DNA of 9,514 nucleotides from Fusobacteriaceae bacterium UBA2433 (GTDB lineage: Bacteria > Fusobacteriota > Fusobacteriia > Fusobacteriales > Fusobacteriaceae): assembly GCA_002342785.1 (NCBI GenBank), contig DDQV01000006.1, positions 1 to 9,514 on the forward strand, written 5' to 3'. The translations under genes were made by a program, and so were the position numbers. The notes below the pieces were generated by a model. That model searched no databases. It was not told where the DNA came from and saw only the letters and a program-made list of their open reading frames with translations. The stretch's first letter is position 1; the number at the start of each line of letters is the position of its first letter. Below are positions 1-6,211 of this stretch, piece by piece.

Positions 1-110
1 GTAATTTTAAAAGTTTTTATTCTTAAGAATTTAAAAAAATCTAAACTAAAGATAAAAAGTACTAAGTATCATAGATTCTATTATTATAAAAAAAACATAT
101 TTTGTAAATG

Positions 111-897
111 TCAAAAATGATAGATTTTTCGACTCTTTGAAGCAATCTCAGCTGCGACAACATTGGTAGAAGCTCTTACGAGAGTTGAGAGTTCCATTTC
201 CTCCTAGAGAGCCCACCATAGCCCATATTTTATAACTTGTAATGGAATTTTTGGATGAGCTAAGGAGATATTTGGAATTAATACTGTTTTTATCATAGGA
301 ATAAGAGTTGCTATATATGGAATATTATCTACTACTGATGAAATTATGGCAGACATCCAAAGCATTAGAATAGATGTTTTTGCTAGATCTCCTCCTGTAA
401 AATTTAGGGCATGATTTGCTAAAATGTCTATTACTCCTATTTTAAAAACACCTTCGACCATTATAAAAAGACCAATAAAGAAAAATAAAATTTTCCATTT
501 TATGGTTTTAAAAATTTCTTCTACATCTTTTTTTGTGATTATCATAAGGACCACAACACCACCAAAAGAAATAAATGAAGGTTCTATACGAGTCATTGAA
601 TGTGTCAAAAATCCTATGAAAACAAAAGAGTACTATAAGAGAAGTTATCATAAGATTTTTATCTCTCAAAGCTCTATTAGCATCTACTTCTGCTATAAGA
701 AATGGTATAGAGTCGATCTTTAATTATTCTGTTATAAGAATTGTGACAGGACTTAATAATAAAATAATGGTAACGTTGTCTAAAAGAGCTGTTATAACTA
801 CTAATAAAAGCATTAACGGAAAGGGTTCTCCTTTCACAGTTTTGACAAATTTAATGGTTACCCATTGAAATAATTCTGATTCTGAAGTAATTTTAAA
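111..897 (-). pseudogene. Decayed ArsB/NhaD-type ion permease
   Basis: Read on the minus strand, fragments in several frames match the ArsB/NhaD (CitMHS-like) permease superfamily of multi-spanning inner-membrane transporters. In order they are: a start-truncated segment with the core TALLDNVT; the transmembrane stretch IPFLIAE; then FFFIGLFIMVEG, SSVVDNIPYIATLIPMIK, GLWWAL, GGNGTL and ASTNVVAAEIASKS. Lesions I can see are: no N-terminus (a stop lies just upstream of about 897); a short in-frame loss between TALL and DNVT; a TAA at 726-724; a large deletion after IPFLIAE that removes the first GG-containing half-repeat loop; a frameshift near 620-630; another after GLWWAL around 205; and a frameshift from a 7-bp tandem duplication (180-193). 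The last fragment stops at 113-111, short of the usual final helix. The longest surviving frame (608-204) starts at TTG without a ribosome binding site. The gene is certainly dead as a full transporter. The family is well supported, but the substrate (arsenite, Na+/H+ or organic anion) cannot be told. Confidence 0.85.
180..193 (-). repeat. 7-bp tandem duplication causing a frameshift
   Basis: The plus strand reads GAGAGTT twice in tandem (minus strand AACTCTC twice). Removing one copy joins GGNGTL in frame to VRASTNVVAAEIASKS, which restores the conserved second GG-loop of the permease family. This identifies the duplication itself as the frameshifting lesion, most simply produced by replication slippage. 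Confidence 0.8.
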
Positions 898-930
898 AAT
901 AAAAATTAATTATATATATTGAAGATATTA

Positions 931-994
931 AATTAGTCAAAAAATAAAAACTCCTAATATTTTTTATTAAGAGTTTTTATTTTTTTGACTAATT
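931..994 (-). terminator. Long hairpin terminator of the TetR gene
   Basis: Arms 931-953 and 971-994 are inverted repeats with a single 1-nt bulge (plus strand AATTAGTC...AAAAACTC against GAGTTTTT...GACTAATT). Pairing continues inward through CTCCTAATA/TATTAAGAG to a loop of about 5 nt. The one internal mismatch is C.A in a plus-strand RNA but a G.U wobble in a minus-strand RNA, which points to use by the minus-strand TetR transcript. The arm starts one base after the TetR stop codon. The U-run lies inside the stem, so the structure may also work in the other direction. Confidence 0.75.
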
Positions 995-995
995 G

Positions 996-1580
996 TTATC
1001 TAAGTAATGTATTACATAGTACACTATAAAAGTCGTCTAATGGTCTTTTATTTGAATTCATTTTCATTCTAACTAACGCACCTTGCCAACTATTTAATAT
1101 GAAATTTGCTAGGATTTCTGAGTCTATTTCTTTTTTTAACTCCTTATTTTGATATGCTTCCAATAGGTTTTCTTTAATTAATCTTGCTTTAGTCTCATCG
1201 ACTTTTGAAGCAGCATTAGAGATTAGTTGGCTAACATCACCCATTTCTTGGGTTAAGTTACCTACAAAGCATCCATATTTTAAATTTTTTTCTCTAAGAT
1301 TTTTAATGCTTAATTTAAAAAATTCTTTTATTCTATCTAAGGGCTTTAGTTCTTTATTTGTCAACACTTCACTGGCTTTTAGAGTAAGATATTGTTCATA
1401 ATAATTGATAGCATCTATAGCATATTGTTCTTTATCCTTAAAATAGTTATAAAAAGATCCCTTTGGGATTCCAGCAGCATCTGTTATTTCTTTAACACTT
1501 GTTCCATTATAACCTTTTAGGTACATTAAGTTAATGGAAGTTCTTATGATCTCATTTTTTCTCTCTGTTTTATTTTTCAT
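996..1580 (-). CDS. TetR-family regulator, NemR/AcuR-like
   Basis: A 194-residue protein, the usual TetR size. The N-terminal DNA-binding domain spans about residues 5-50, with the helix-turn-helix signature TSVKEITDAAGIPKGSFYNYF at 27-47. The C-terminal ligand domain contains YGCFVGNLTQEMGDVS (102-117). From memory, E. coli NemR has GCLTVKLSAEV at the same place, and its Cys106 senses electrophiles and hypochlorite. Cys104 here lines up with it; Cys189 is the only other cysteine. The family represses neighbouring genes until a ligand or reactive species binds. The ATG at 1580 gives a normal N-terminus but has no Shine-Dalgarno sequence in front of it. The next downstream gene on this strand is the dead permease, and aroK is divergent, so the regulator may now control mainly itself. 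The TetR assignment is firm; the NemR-like sensing role is inferred from one motif. Confidence 0.93.
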   Translation of the reverse strand: MKNKTERKNEIIRTSINLMYLKGYNGTSVKEITDAAGIPKGSFYNYFKDKEQYAIDAINYYEQYLTLKASEVLTNKELKPLDRIKEFFKLSIKNLREKNLKYGCFVGNLTQEMGDVSQLISNAASKVDETKARLIKENLLEAYQNKELKKEIDSEILANFILNSWQGALVRMKMNSNKRPLDDFYSVLCNTLLR

Positions 1581-1586
1581 ATAATT

Positions 1587-1615
1587 ATTATATGACCATT
1601 CGTTTTTAAAGTCAA
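1587..1615 (-). promoter_or_regulatory. Near-consensus promoter, leaderless TetR transcript
   Basis: On the minus strand TTGACT (1615-1610) is separated by exactly 17 nt from TATAAT (1592-1587). Only six bases (AATTAT) lie between the -10 and the ATG at 1580, so transcription should begin at or next to the A of the start codon. A weak inverted repeat, TGAC-N14-GTCA (1593-1614), fills the spacer and touches the -35. It is a possible autorepression operator, but only about 5 of 11 half-site positions match. Confidence 0.72.
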
Positions 1616-1661
1616 TATTTGTTTTTGTTCTTATATTATTATGAATTTTATCACAAAAAAT

Positions 1662-1776
1662 ATATTAAATACTTTCAAATATTTTTATAAATTCTAACAG
1701 AGTTAAGATAGTTAAAGATATAAAAAAATTTTTATCTAAAAAAGATGAAATAAAAGTGATAAAAAGTATTTAATAT
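1662..1776. repeat. Separated 14-bp inverted repeat upstream of aroK
   Basis: ATATTAAATACTTT (1662-1675) and AAAGTATTTAATAT (1763-1776) are exact reverse complements separated by 87 nt. The right arm ends just before the aroK extended -10 element. Such AT-only matches can arise by chance here. No function is assigned. Confidence 0.4.
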
Positions 1777-1778
1777 TA

Positions 1779-1787
1779 TGATATAAT
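1779..1787 (+). promoter_or_regulatory. Extended -10 promoter for aroK
   Basis: TG-A-TATAAT (1779-1787) is a perfect extended -10 element, and the region about 17 nt upstream has no good -35, as is common for extended -10 promoters. The start site would fall near 1794, at the first base of the ribosome binding site GAGGTGG (1794-1800), giving a very short leader. Confidence 0.55.
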
Positions 1788-1805
1788 TATTTTGAGGTGG
1801 ATCTT

Positions 1806-2327
1806 ATGAAGCAGAATTTAATTTTAATAGGATTTATGGGCAGTGGAAAATCTACAGTTGGTAGAGAGTTAGCTAAAGTTTTAGAGATGAACTTTGTAGA
1901 TACTGACCATTATATAGAGAATAAAGAAAAAATGAAGGTAAAAGATATATTTTCTTTAAAAGGAGAAAAATATTTTAGAGAGGTAGAAGCTAAATATGTT
2001 AAAGAAATTTCAAAAATGAATAACACTGTTATTTCTACAGGTGGTGGTGTAGTATCTTCTAATATTAATATAATGCTTTTAAAAAGAAATGGTTTTGTAG
2101 TCTATTTAGATTGTACTGTTGAATGTATATATAAAAGAGTTTCTAGAAGAAATACTCGTCCTCTTCTTAACAATGTAAAGGATCTCTATTCTCGAATTTT
2201 AGAGCTTTTAAATGAAAGAGTAGACAATTATAAAAAATATATGGATGCTAAAGTATATATTAATTCTAAAACTAATATTTGGGATACTGTAGAAAAAATA
2301 AAAAAATTATATATTAAATTTGATTAA
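1806..2327 (+). CDS. aroK: Shikimate kinase
   Basis: A 173-residue cytoplasmic kinase that phosphorylates shikimate at the 3-OH with ATP, a late step of the chorismate pathway for aromatic amino acids. Visible motifs are the P-loop GFMGSGKST (9-17), the shikimate-binding DTD (32-34), FREVE (57-61, with Arg58), the Gly-rich GGG (79-81), the lid TRPL (117-120, Arg118), and the C-terminal NERVDNY (Arg138). Length and motif order are typical. I chose the ATG at 1806 over the in-frame GTG at 1797, because the GTG lies inside the ribosome binding site GAGGTGG, which is spaced 5 nt from 1806. No other aro genes are in the window. The M42 peptidase follows after 22 nt and probably shares the transcript. 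Confidence 0.95.
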   Translation: MKQNLILIGFMGSGKSTVGRELAKVLEMNFVDTDHYIENKEKMKVKDIFSLKGEKYFREVEAKYVKEISKMNNTVISTGGGVVSSNINIMLLKRNGFVVYLDCTVECIYKRVSRRNTRPLLNNVKDLYSRILELLNERVDNYKKYMDAKVYINSKTNIWDTVEKIKKLYIKFD

Positions 2328-2349
2328 AAATAATAAGGAGGATTAATTT

Positions 2350-3396
2350 ATGAATAGAAAATTTTTGATGGATCTTTTAGATACATCTTCACCATCGGGT
2401 CTAGAAAAAGAGATTCAACTTCTTTGGCTTGATTATATGAAAAAGTTTTCACATAAAACAGAAAGTGATAATGTAGGAAATGCATATGCAATTTTAAATC
2501 CGGAGGCAGATTTTAAAATAATGATCGCAGCTCACGGAGATGAAATTGGGTTTATGGTAAAAAGAATTGATTCTAATGGATTTATTTTTTTAGAAAAACT
2601 AGGTGGAATTAGCCCTAAAATTGCTATAGGAATGAAAATAAAATTTTTAGGTAATAAAAAGATAGTAGGTGTTGTAGGAGCTAATGCTGAACACCATGGA
2701 GGAGTGAAAGAAGAACTTACTATAGATGATATCTATGTAGATTGTGGTTTCAAAGACAAAGAATCAGCGTTAAAATTTTTAAATATAGGAGATATGGCAG
2801 TTTATAAAAGAGAAACTGAGATATTACAAGAAAATAGAATTGCTGGGAAAGCGTTGGATAATAAAACTGGAAGTTTTATTATAGCTGAAGTTATGAGAAA
2901 CTTAGCTAAGGAAAATTTAAATATAGGAGTTTATGCAGTTAATACAAGTACTGAAGAGACTAATCAAGGTGGAGCCTATTTTGCTGGCTCAAAAATTAAT
3001 CCAAGTATGGCTATAATTTGTGACGTTACTTTTGCTACTGATTATCCTGGAGTAGATAGTAATGCCAATGGAGAATTTTCATTGGAAGGGGGCCCTGTTT
3101 TGGCTAAGGGAGCTCCAATAAATTTAAAAATTAATACAGAGTTAGAAAAATCGGCTAAAGAATTAGATATAAAATTACAATATGAATTAACTCCTAGAAG
3201 AACAGGAACAGATGCAGATACTATAAAATATACTGGGAAAGGAGTTCCTGTAGCTTTAGTATCTTTACCAATTAGATATATGCATTCTCCAGTTGAAACA
3301 GCAAGTTTTTATGACATTGAAGATGAAATAAATTTACTTACTCATTTTATTTTAAACTTAGAGTCTAAAATAAATTTAAATCCTATTGAAGGATAA
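2350..3396 (+). CDS. M42 family metallo-aminopeptidase (FrvX/YsdC-like)
   Basis: A 348-residue protein of the M42 family: cytoplasmic, two-metal aminopeptidases that usually assemble into tetrahedral dodecamers and trim short peptides. Some members were once annotated as endoglucanase M. Visible metal ligands and catalytic residues are His62 and Asp64 in AAHGDEIGF, the bridging Asp170 in GKALDNKTG, the Glu202-Glu203 pair in TSTEETNQGG (general base plus ligand), Asp225 in IICDVTFATD, and His312 in YMHSPVE. Residues of about 65-165 between the catalytic segments correspond to the inserted PDZ-like dimerisation domain. The start is supported by AAGGAGG (2335-2341), 8 nt from the ATG. The gene follows aroK by 22 nt. 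Substrate preference cannot be read from the sequence. Confidence 0.92.
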   Translation: MNRKFLMDLLDTSSPSGLEKEIQLLWLDYMKKFSHKTESDNVGNAYAILNPEADFKIMIAAHGDEIGFMVKRIDSNGFIFLEKLGGISPKIAIGMKIKFLGNKKIVGVVGANAEHHGGVKEELTIDDIYVDCGFKDKESALKFLNIGDMAVYKRETEILQENRIAGKALDNKTGSFIIAEVMRNLAKENLNIGVYAVNTSTEETNQGGAYFAGSKINPSMAIICDVTFATDYPGVDSNANGEFSLEGGPVLAKGAPINLKINTELEKSAKELDIKLQYELTPRRTGTDADTIKYTGKGVPVALVSLPIRYMHSPVETASFYDIEDEINLLTHFILNLESKINLNPIEG

Positions 3397-3409
3397 AACA
3401 TTAAAAGAT

Positions 3410-3450
3410 TATAGAATTTAAAAAAAAATTGATTTTTTTTAAATTCTATA
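3410..3450. repeat. Perfect 18-bp palindrome overlapping the pyrG promoter
   Basis: TATAGAATTT followed by an A-run (3410-3428) is mirrored by a T-run followed by AAATTCTATA (3433-3450), leaving a loop of a few bases. There is no U-tract after the right arm, so it is not a classical terminator for the upstream genes. The loop holds the putative -35 (3429-3434) and the right arm forms the promoter spacer. This suggests an operator or a DNA cruciform, or a weak terminator. Confidence 0.6.
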
Positions 3451-3457
3451 GTATAAT
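3429..3457 (+). promoter_or_regulatory. pyrG: Putative pyrG promoter
   Basis: TTGATT (3429-3434), a 17-nt spacer and a perfect TATAAT (3452-3457) predict a start near 3464. It lies 33 nt after the M42 stop codon and about 125 nt upstream of the pyrG start, upstream of the intrinsic terminator at 3511-3554. Confidence 0.65.
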
Positions 3458-3463
3458 TATTAA

Positions 3464-3587
3464 AGTAAATTAAACAGGAAGAAAGCGTTTCTGTTAAAAA
3501 AAATTATTATAGACGATAAATCAAAACATCCGTTTTTTTTTTCGTCTTTTTTTTATGTGTTAAATCTATTATTTTAGGAGGAATTAT
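3464..3587 (+). promoter_or_regulatory. pyrG: pyrG leader with two hairpins (candidate attenuator)
   Basis: If transcription starts near 3464, the leader first forms an 8-bp hairpin, AACAGGAA (3473-3480) with TTTCTGTT (3488-3495), containing one G.U pair. It then reaches the intrinsic terminator at 3511-3554, and finally the ribosome binding site AGGAGG shortly before the pyrG ATG. GAAAGCG in the first loop can pair with CGTCTTT in the 3' arm of the terminator (one bulge), so the two folds could be exclusive. There is no leader peptide of useful length, no 5' GGGC run as in the Bacillus subtilis pyrG mechanism, and no recognisable PyrR-binding motif. The regulatory role is inferred. Confidence 0.45.
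3511..3554 (+). terminator. Intrinsic terminator in front of pyrG
   Basis: AGACGA (3511-3516) pairs with TCGTCT (3542-3547), an inner stem AAAAC (3523-3527) pairs with GTTTT (3532-3536) around the loop ATCC, and a run of eight T (3547-3554) follows. It may end the aroK-M42 transcript, attenuate the pyrG transcript starting at about 3464, or do both. Confidence 0.75.
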
Positions 3588-5183
3588 ATGAAACAAACTA
3601 AGTATATTTTTGTTACTGGTGGTGTAGTATCATCATTAGGAAAGGGAATTGTAGCGGCATCTTTAGGTAGACTTTTAGAGGAAAGAGGTCATTCTGTTAC
3701 TATTCAAAAATTTGATCCATATATTAATATAGATCCAGGAACTATGAATCCATATGAACATGGAGAGGTATTTGTAACTGATGATGGAGCAGAAACAGAT
3801 CTGGACCTGGGGCATTATGAAAGATTTATCGATCAAAACTTAACTAAATATAGCAGTGTTACCACTGGAAAAATATATCAAAATGTTATTAATAGAGAAA
3901 GAAAAGGAGAATATCTAGGTAAAACTGTACAAGTTATTCCTCATATCACAAATGAAATTAAATCAAGAATTCAAATTGTAGGAAAAGAAGGGAATTCTGA
4001 TTTTGTGATTACTGAAATTGGTGGAACTGTAGGAGATATAGAGTCTACACCATTTTTAGAAGCTATAAGACAGTTTAGATATGATGTAGGAAGAGAAAAT
4101 GTACTTTATGTTCATTGTGCATTAGTACCTTATTTAAAAGCAGCAGGGGAACTAAAATCAAAACCAGCACAACATTCAGTAAAACAACTTATGACATTAG
4201 GAATCAGACCAAACATATTAGTATGTAGAACTGAACACACTTTACCAAAATCATTAAAAGAAAAGTTATCACTATTCTGTGACTTAGATACTGATGCTGT
4301 AATTGAATGTATAGATGCTCCTTCTATTTATGAAGTTCCTTTAAATTTAGAGGCAAATGGTTTAGCAGATGTAGTTTGTAATCAATTAGGAATACCTAAT
4401 GAAAAACCTGCACTTACAGAATGGAAAGCCATGGTAGAAAAGATTAAGTATCCTTCTAAAAAAGTTAAGATAGCTGTAGTTGGAAAATATGTAGAATTAA
4501 AAGATGCGTATATTTCTATTGATGAGTCGATAAAACATGCAGGATATCATCAAGATATTAAAGCTGAAGTAACTTATATTCAGGCTGAAGATTTAGATTT
4601 AAAAGGTTTAATTGGATTTGATGGGATCTTAGTTCCAGGTGGATTTGGAGATCGTGGAGTAGAAGGAAAAATATCTGCAATAAAATTTGCTAGAGAAAAT
4701 AAGATCCCTTTTTTAGGAGTATGTCTTGGAATGCAAACGGCAGTTATTGAATATGCTAGATCTATCATGGGATGGGAAACTGCTCATTCAGCAGAATTTG
4801 ATCAAAATACTACACACCCAGTAATTGACATAATGCCAGATCAAAAAAATGTAAAAATGGGTGGAACTATGAGATTAGGAATATATCCTTGTAAATTAAA
4901 AGAAGGAACTTTAGCTCGTGAATTATATGGAGAAGAATTAATTTATGAGAGACATAGACACAGATTTGAATTTAATAATGAATTTAAAGAGGAGATGGAA
5001 GCAGCAGGAATTATTATATCAGGTGCTTCTCCAGATGGAAGATTAGCTGAAATAATAGAGCTTAAAGATCATCCTTACTTTATTGCTGGGCAATTCCATC
5101 CAGAATTTAAAACAAGACCCAATAGACCACATCCATTATTTAGTGGATTAGTTACTGCAGCATTTAAAAGAGCAGAAAAATAA
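3588..5183 (+). CDS. pyrG: CTP synthase
   Basis: A 531-residue glutamine-dependent enzyme converting UTP to CTP, the last step of de novo pyrimidine nucleotide synthesis. It works as a cytoplasmic tetramer that can form filaments. The N-terminal synthetase domain (1 to about 265) shows the P-loop region GGVVSSLGKG (11-20), KFDPYINIDPGTM (41-53) and ITEIGGTVGDIES (141-153). The C-terminal class I glutamine amidotransferase domain (about 293-531) shows the oxyanion strand PGGFGDRG (350-357), the nucleophile Cys379 in GVCLGMQ, ERHRHRF (454-460), and the His504/Glu506 pair in GQFHPEF. All key residues are present and the length is normal. AGGAGG (3577-3582) supports the ATG at 3588. The gene is probably transcribed alone, between the leader terminator and the terminator at 5187-5219. 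Confidence 0.98.
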   Translation: MKQTKYIFVTGGVVSSLGKGIVAASLGRLLEERGHSVTIQKFDPYINIDPGTMNPYEHGEVFVTDDGAETDLDLGHYERFIDQNLTKYSSVTTGKIYQNVINRERKGEYLGKTVQVIPHITNEIKSRIQIVGKEGNSDFVITEIGGTVGDIESTPFLEAIRQFRYDVGRENVLYVHCALVPYLKAAGELKSKPAQHSVKQLMTLGIRPNILVCRTEHTLPKSLKEKLSLFCDLDTDAVIECIDAPSIYEVPLNLEANGLADVVCNQLGIPNEKPALTEWKAMVEKIKYPSKKVKIAVVGKYVELKDAYISIDESIKHAGYHQDIKAEVTYIQAEDLDLKGLIGFDGILVPGGFGDRGVEGKISAIKFARENKIPFLGVCLGMQTAVIEYARSIMGWETAHSAEFDQNTTHPVIDIMPDQKNVKMGGTMRLGIYPCKLKEGTLARELYGEELIYERHRHRFEFNNEFKEEMEAAGIIISGASPDGRLAEIIELKDHPYFIAGQFHPEFKTRPNRPHPLFSGLVTAAFKRAEK

Positions 5184-5186
5184 AAT

Positions 5187-5219
5187 AATTTGGCTGGGAT
5201 TTCTCAGCCAAATTTTTTT
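5187..5219 (+). terminator. pyrG intrinsic terminator
   Basis: AATTTGGCTG (5187-5196) pairs with CAGCCAAATT (5205-5214). The stem extends by one G.U and one G-C pair to the loop ATTT, and a run of seven T (5213-5219) follows. It starts three bases after the pyrG stop codon. Confidence 0.92.
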
Positions 5220-5311
5220 CTAAAAAATAGAAAATTAGAAATTATTAGTAATAGATAAAAAATTTATTTAAGTAACAATATATATTCATAGTGAAAAAGG
5301 AGTGTGTGATT

Positions 5312-5623
5312 ATGAAAGATAGAATGATGGCCTTGGGGTTATATATTAATGAAAGATTAGGGAAAAATATAAATTTTAAACAAATAAAAGGAGATCCAAT
5401 CTATAGAGGCGTTTTATTTAGTTGTATGAACGAGGACTATTTAGTTAGTAATAAAAAATCTGAAGTTATAAATACTATAGTTGCTATGAGTAGAAAAAAA
5501 GCAGAGGATTATCCTGTAAAGATGGTAAAAAGATATACCCACACAAAATTTAAAAAGATAAGAGAAAGGAAACCTGTAGAATTTAAAGTTAAAGGAAAAA
5601 GTTATTTTATAATACATATGTAA
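5312..5623 (+). CDS. Small basic protein of unknown function
   Basis: I do not recognise this 103-residue protein. It has no signal peptide, membrane helix or cysteine cluster (one Cys, at 38). It is strongly basic, with about 24 Lys/Arg against 10 Asp/Glu, concentrated in residues 61-96 (RKK, KRY, KFKKIRERK, KVKGK). The N-terminus (MALGLYINERLGK) looks helical and the C-terminus (VEFKVKGKSYFIIHM) looks like two beta strands. A nucleic-acid-binding role would fit the charge, but nothing shows it. The ATG at 5312 has AAGGAG (5297-5302) 9 nt upstream. The in-frame GTG at 5291 lacks a ribosome binding site and overlaps this region. The gene lies alone between the pyrG terminator and the YbaK gene, 60 nt ahead of the latter, and may be cotranscribed with it. 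Confidence 0.75.
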   Translation: MKDRMMALGLYINERLGKNINFKQIKGDPIYRGVLFSCMNEDYLVSNKKSEVINTIVAMSRKKAEDYPVKMVKRYTHTKFKKIRERKPVEFKVKGKSYFIIHM

Positions 5624-5683
5624 AATTTAAAAAGATATTTTGTTTTTTTAATTTTTATTTATTAAGAGTTTGAAGGAGGAGAT

Positions 5684-6160
5684 ATGAAAAAAACAAATGC
5701 TATGAGAATTTTAGATAGAAATAAAATTTTATATAAAACAAAGGAATATGAATATGATGAGTCTGATCTTAGTGCTGTAGCTATGGCAGAAAAAACTAAA
5801 GTTGATATAGATAGAATTTTTAAGACATTAGTTCTTCTAGGAGATAAAACTAGTTATTTAGTGGCATGTATACCAGGGAAGCAAGAATTAGATCTGAAAA
5901 AATTAGCAAAAGTTAGTGGAAATAAAAAAGTTGAGATGATCCATATGAAAGACCTGCTAAAGATAACTGGATATATGAGGGGAGGGTGTTCTCCATTAGG
6001 AATGAAAAAATTATTTCCCACTTATATATGTGATTCTTGCTTAAATTTTAAAACTATCTTTATTAGTGGTGGAAAAAGAGGAATTCAAATTGAGGTAGAT
6101 CCAAATAATTTGATAAAAGTATTAAATATTCATATAAACAGTATATCTACAAATATATAG
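5684..6160 (+). CDS. ybaK: Cys-tRNA(Pro)/Cys-tRNA(Cys) deacylase, YbaK/EbsC family
   Basis: A 158-residue YbaK/EbsC-type protein. These free-standing homologues of the prolyl-tRNA synthetase editing domain hydrolyse Cys mischarged on tRNA(Pro) in trans. The family features seen are the lysine in RIFKTLVL (Lys47, the residue essential in studied members), LVACIPGKQELDLKKLAK (59-76), the substrate-pocket loop MRGGCSPLGMKK (98-109), and FISGGKRGIQIEVDP (126-140). Length is standard. AAGGAGG (5673-5679) lies 4 nt before the ATG. The gene ends at the convergent terminator at 6166-6211. Specificity for Cys-tRNA(Pro) is taken from the family and is not proved by the sequence. Confidence 0.93.
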   Translation: MKKTNAMRILDRNKILYKTKEYEYDESDLSAVAMAEKTKVDIDRIFKTLVLLGDKTSYLVACIPGKQELDLKKLAKVSGNKKVEMIHMKDLLKITGYMRGGCSPLGMKKLFPTYICDSCLNFKTIFISGGKRGIQIEVDPNNLIKVLNIHINSISTNI

Positions 6161-6165
6161 AGAAT

Positions 6166-6211
6166 TATAAAAATAGATAGTGTTTTTTATTAAACACTAT
6201 CTATTTTTATA
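6166..6211. terminator. Convergent bidirectional terminator
   Basis: Positions 6166-6185 and 6192-6211 form a perfect 20-bp inverted repeat (TATAAAAATAG...TGTTT with AAACACTAT...TTTTATA) around a 6-nt loop. U-rich stretches form the 3' arm in either direction. It serves ybaK on the plus strand and the DUF2023 gene on the minus strand; the last four codons of the latter, including its stop (6199-6197), lie within the right arm. Confidence 0.85.

Noticed and set aside
19..30. 12-bp palindrome ATTCTTAAGAAT near the window start
   Set aside because: It is flanked by T- and A-runs and could be an old terminator of the decayed permease, but it is short, AT-rich and at the edge, so it cannot be separated from chance. 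Nothing else is seen in 1-110.
424..723. Plus-strand open frame of about 99 codons
   Set aside because: It runs antisense to the permease pseudogene, has no ribosome binding site, and its residues are the complement of conserved transmembrane segments.
1641..1697. Possible 18-residue peptide in the tetR-aroK spacer
   Set aside because: The ATG lacks a ribosome binding site, the composition is that of random AT-rich DNA, and it lies upstream of the aroK promoter.
4580..4768. Minus-strand open frame inside pyrG
   Set aside because: It is antisense to the glutamine amidotransferase domain of an intact pyrG and has no start signals.
5281..5286. TATATT as a -10 for the small basic protein
   Set aside because: No acceptable -35 or TG extension lies at the right distance, so no promoter is claimed although one must exist nearby or transcription reads through.
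5624..5660. Weak A/T hairpin between the basic protein and ybaK
   Set aside because: The arms pair imperfectly and contain almost no G-C pairs, so a terminator here is not convincing and the two genes may be cotranscribed.
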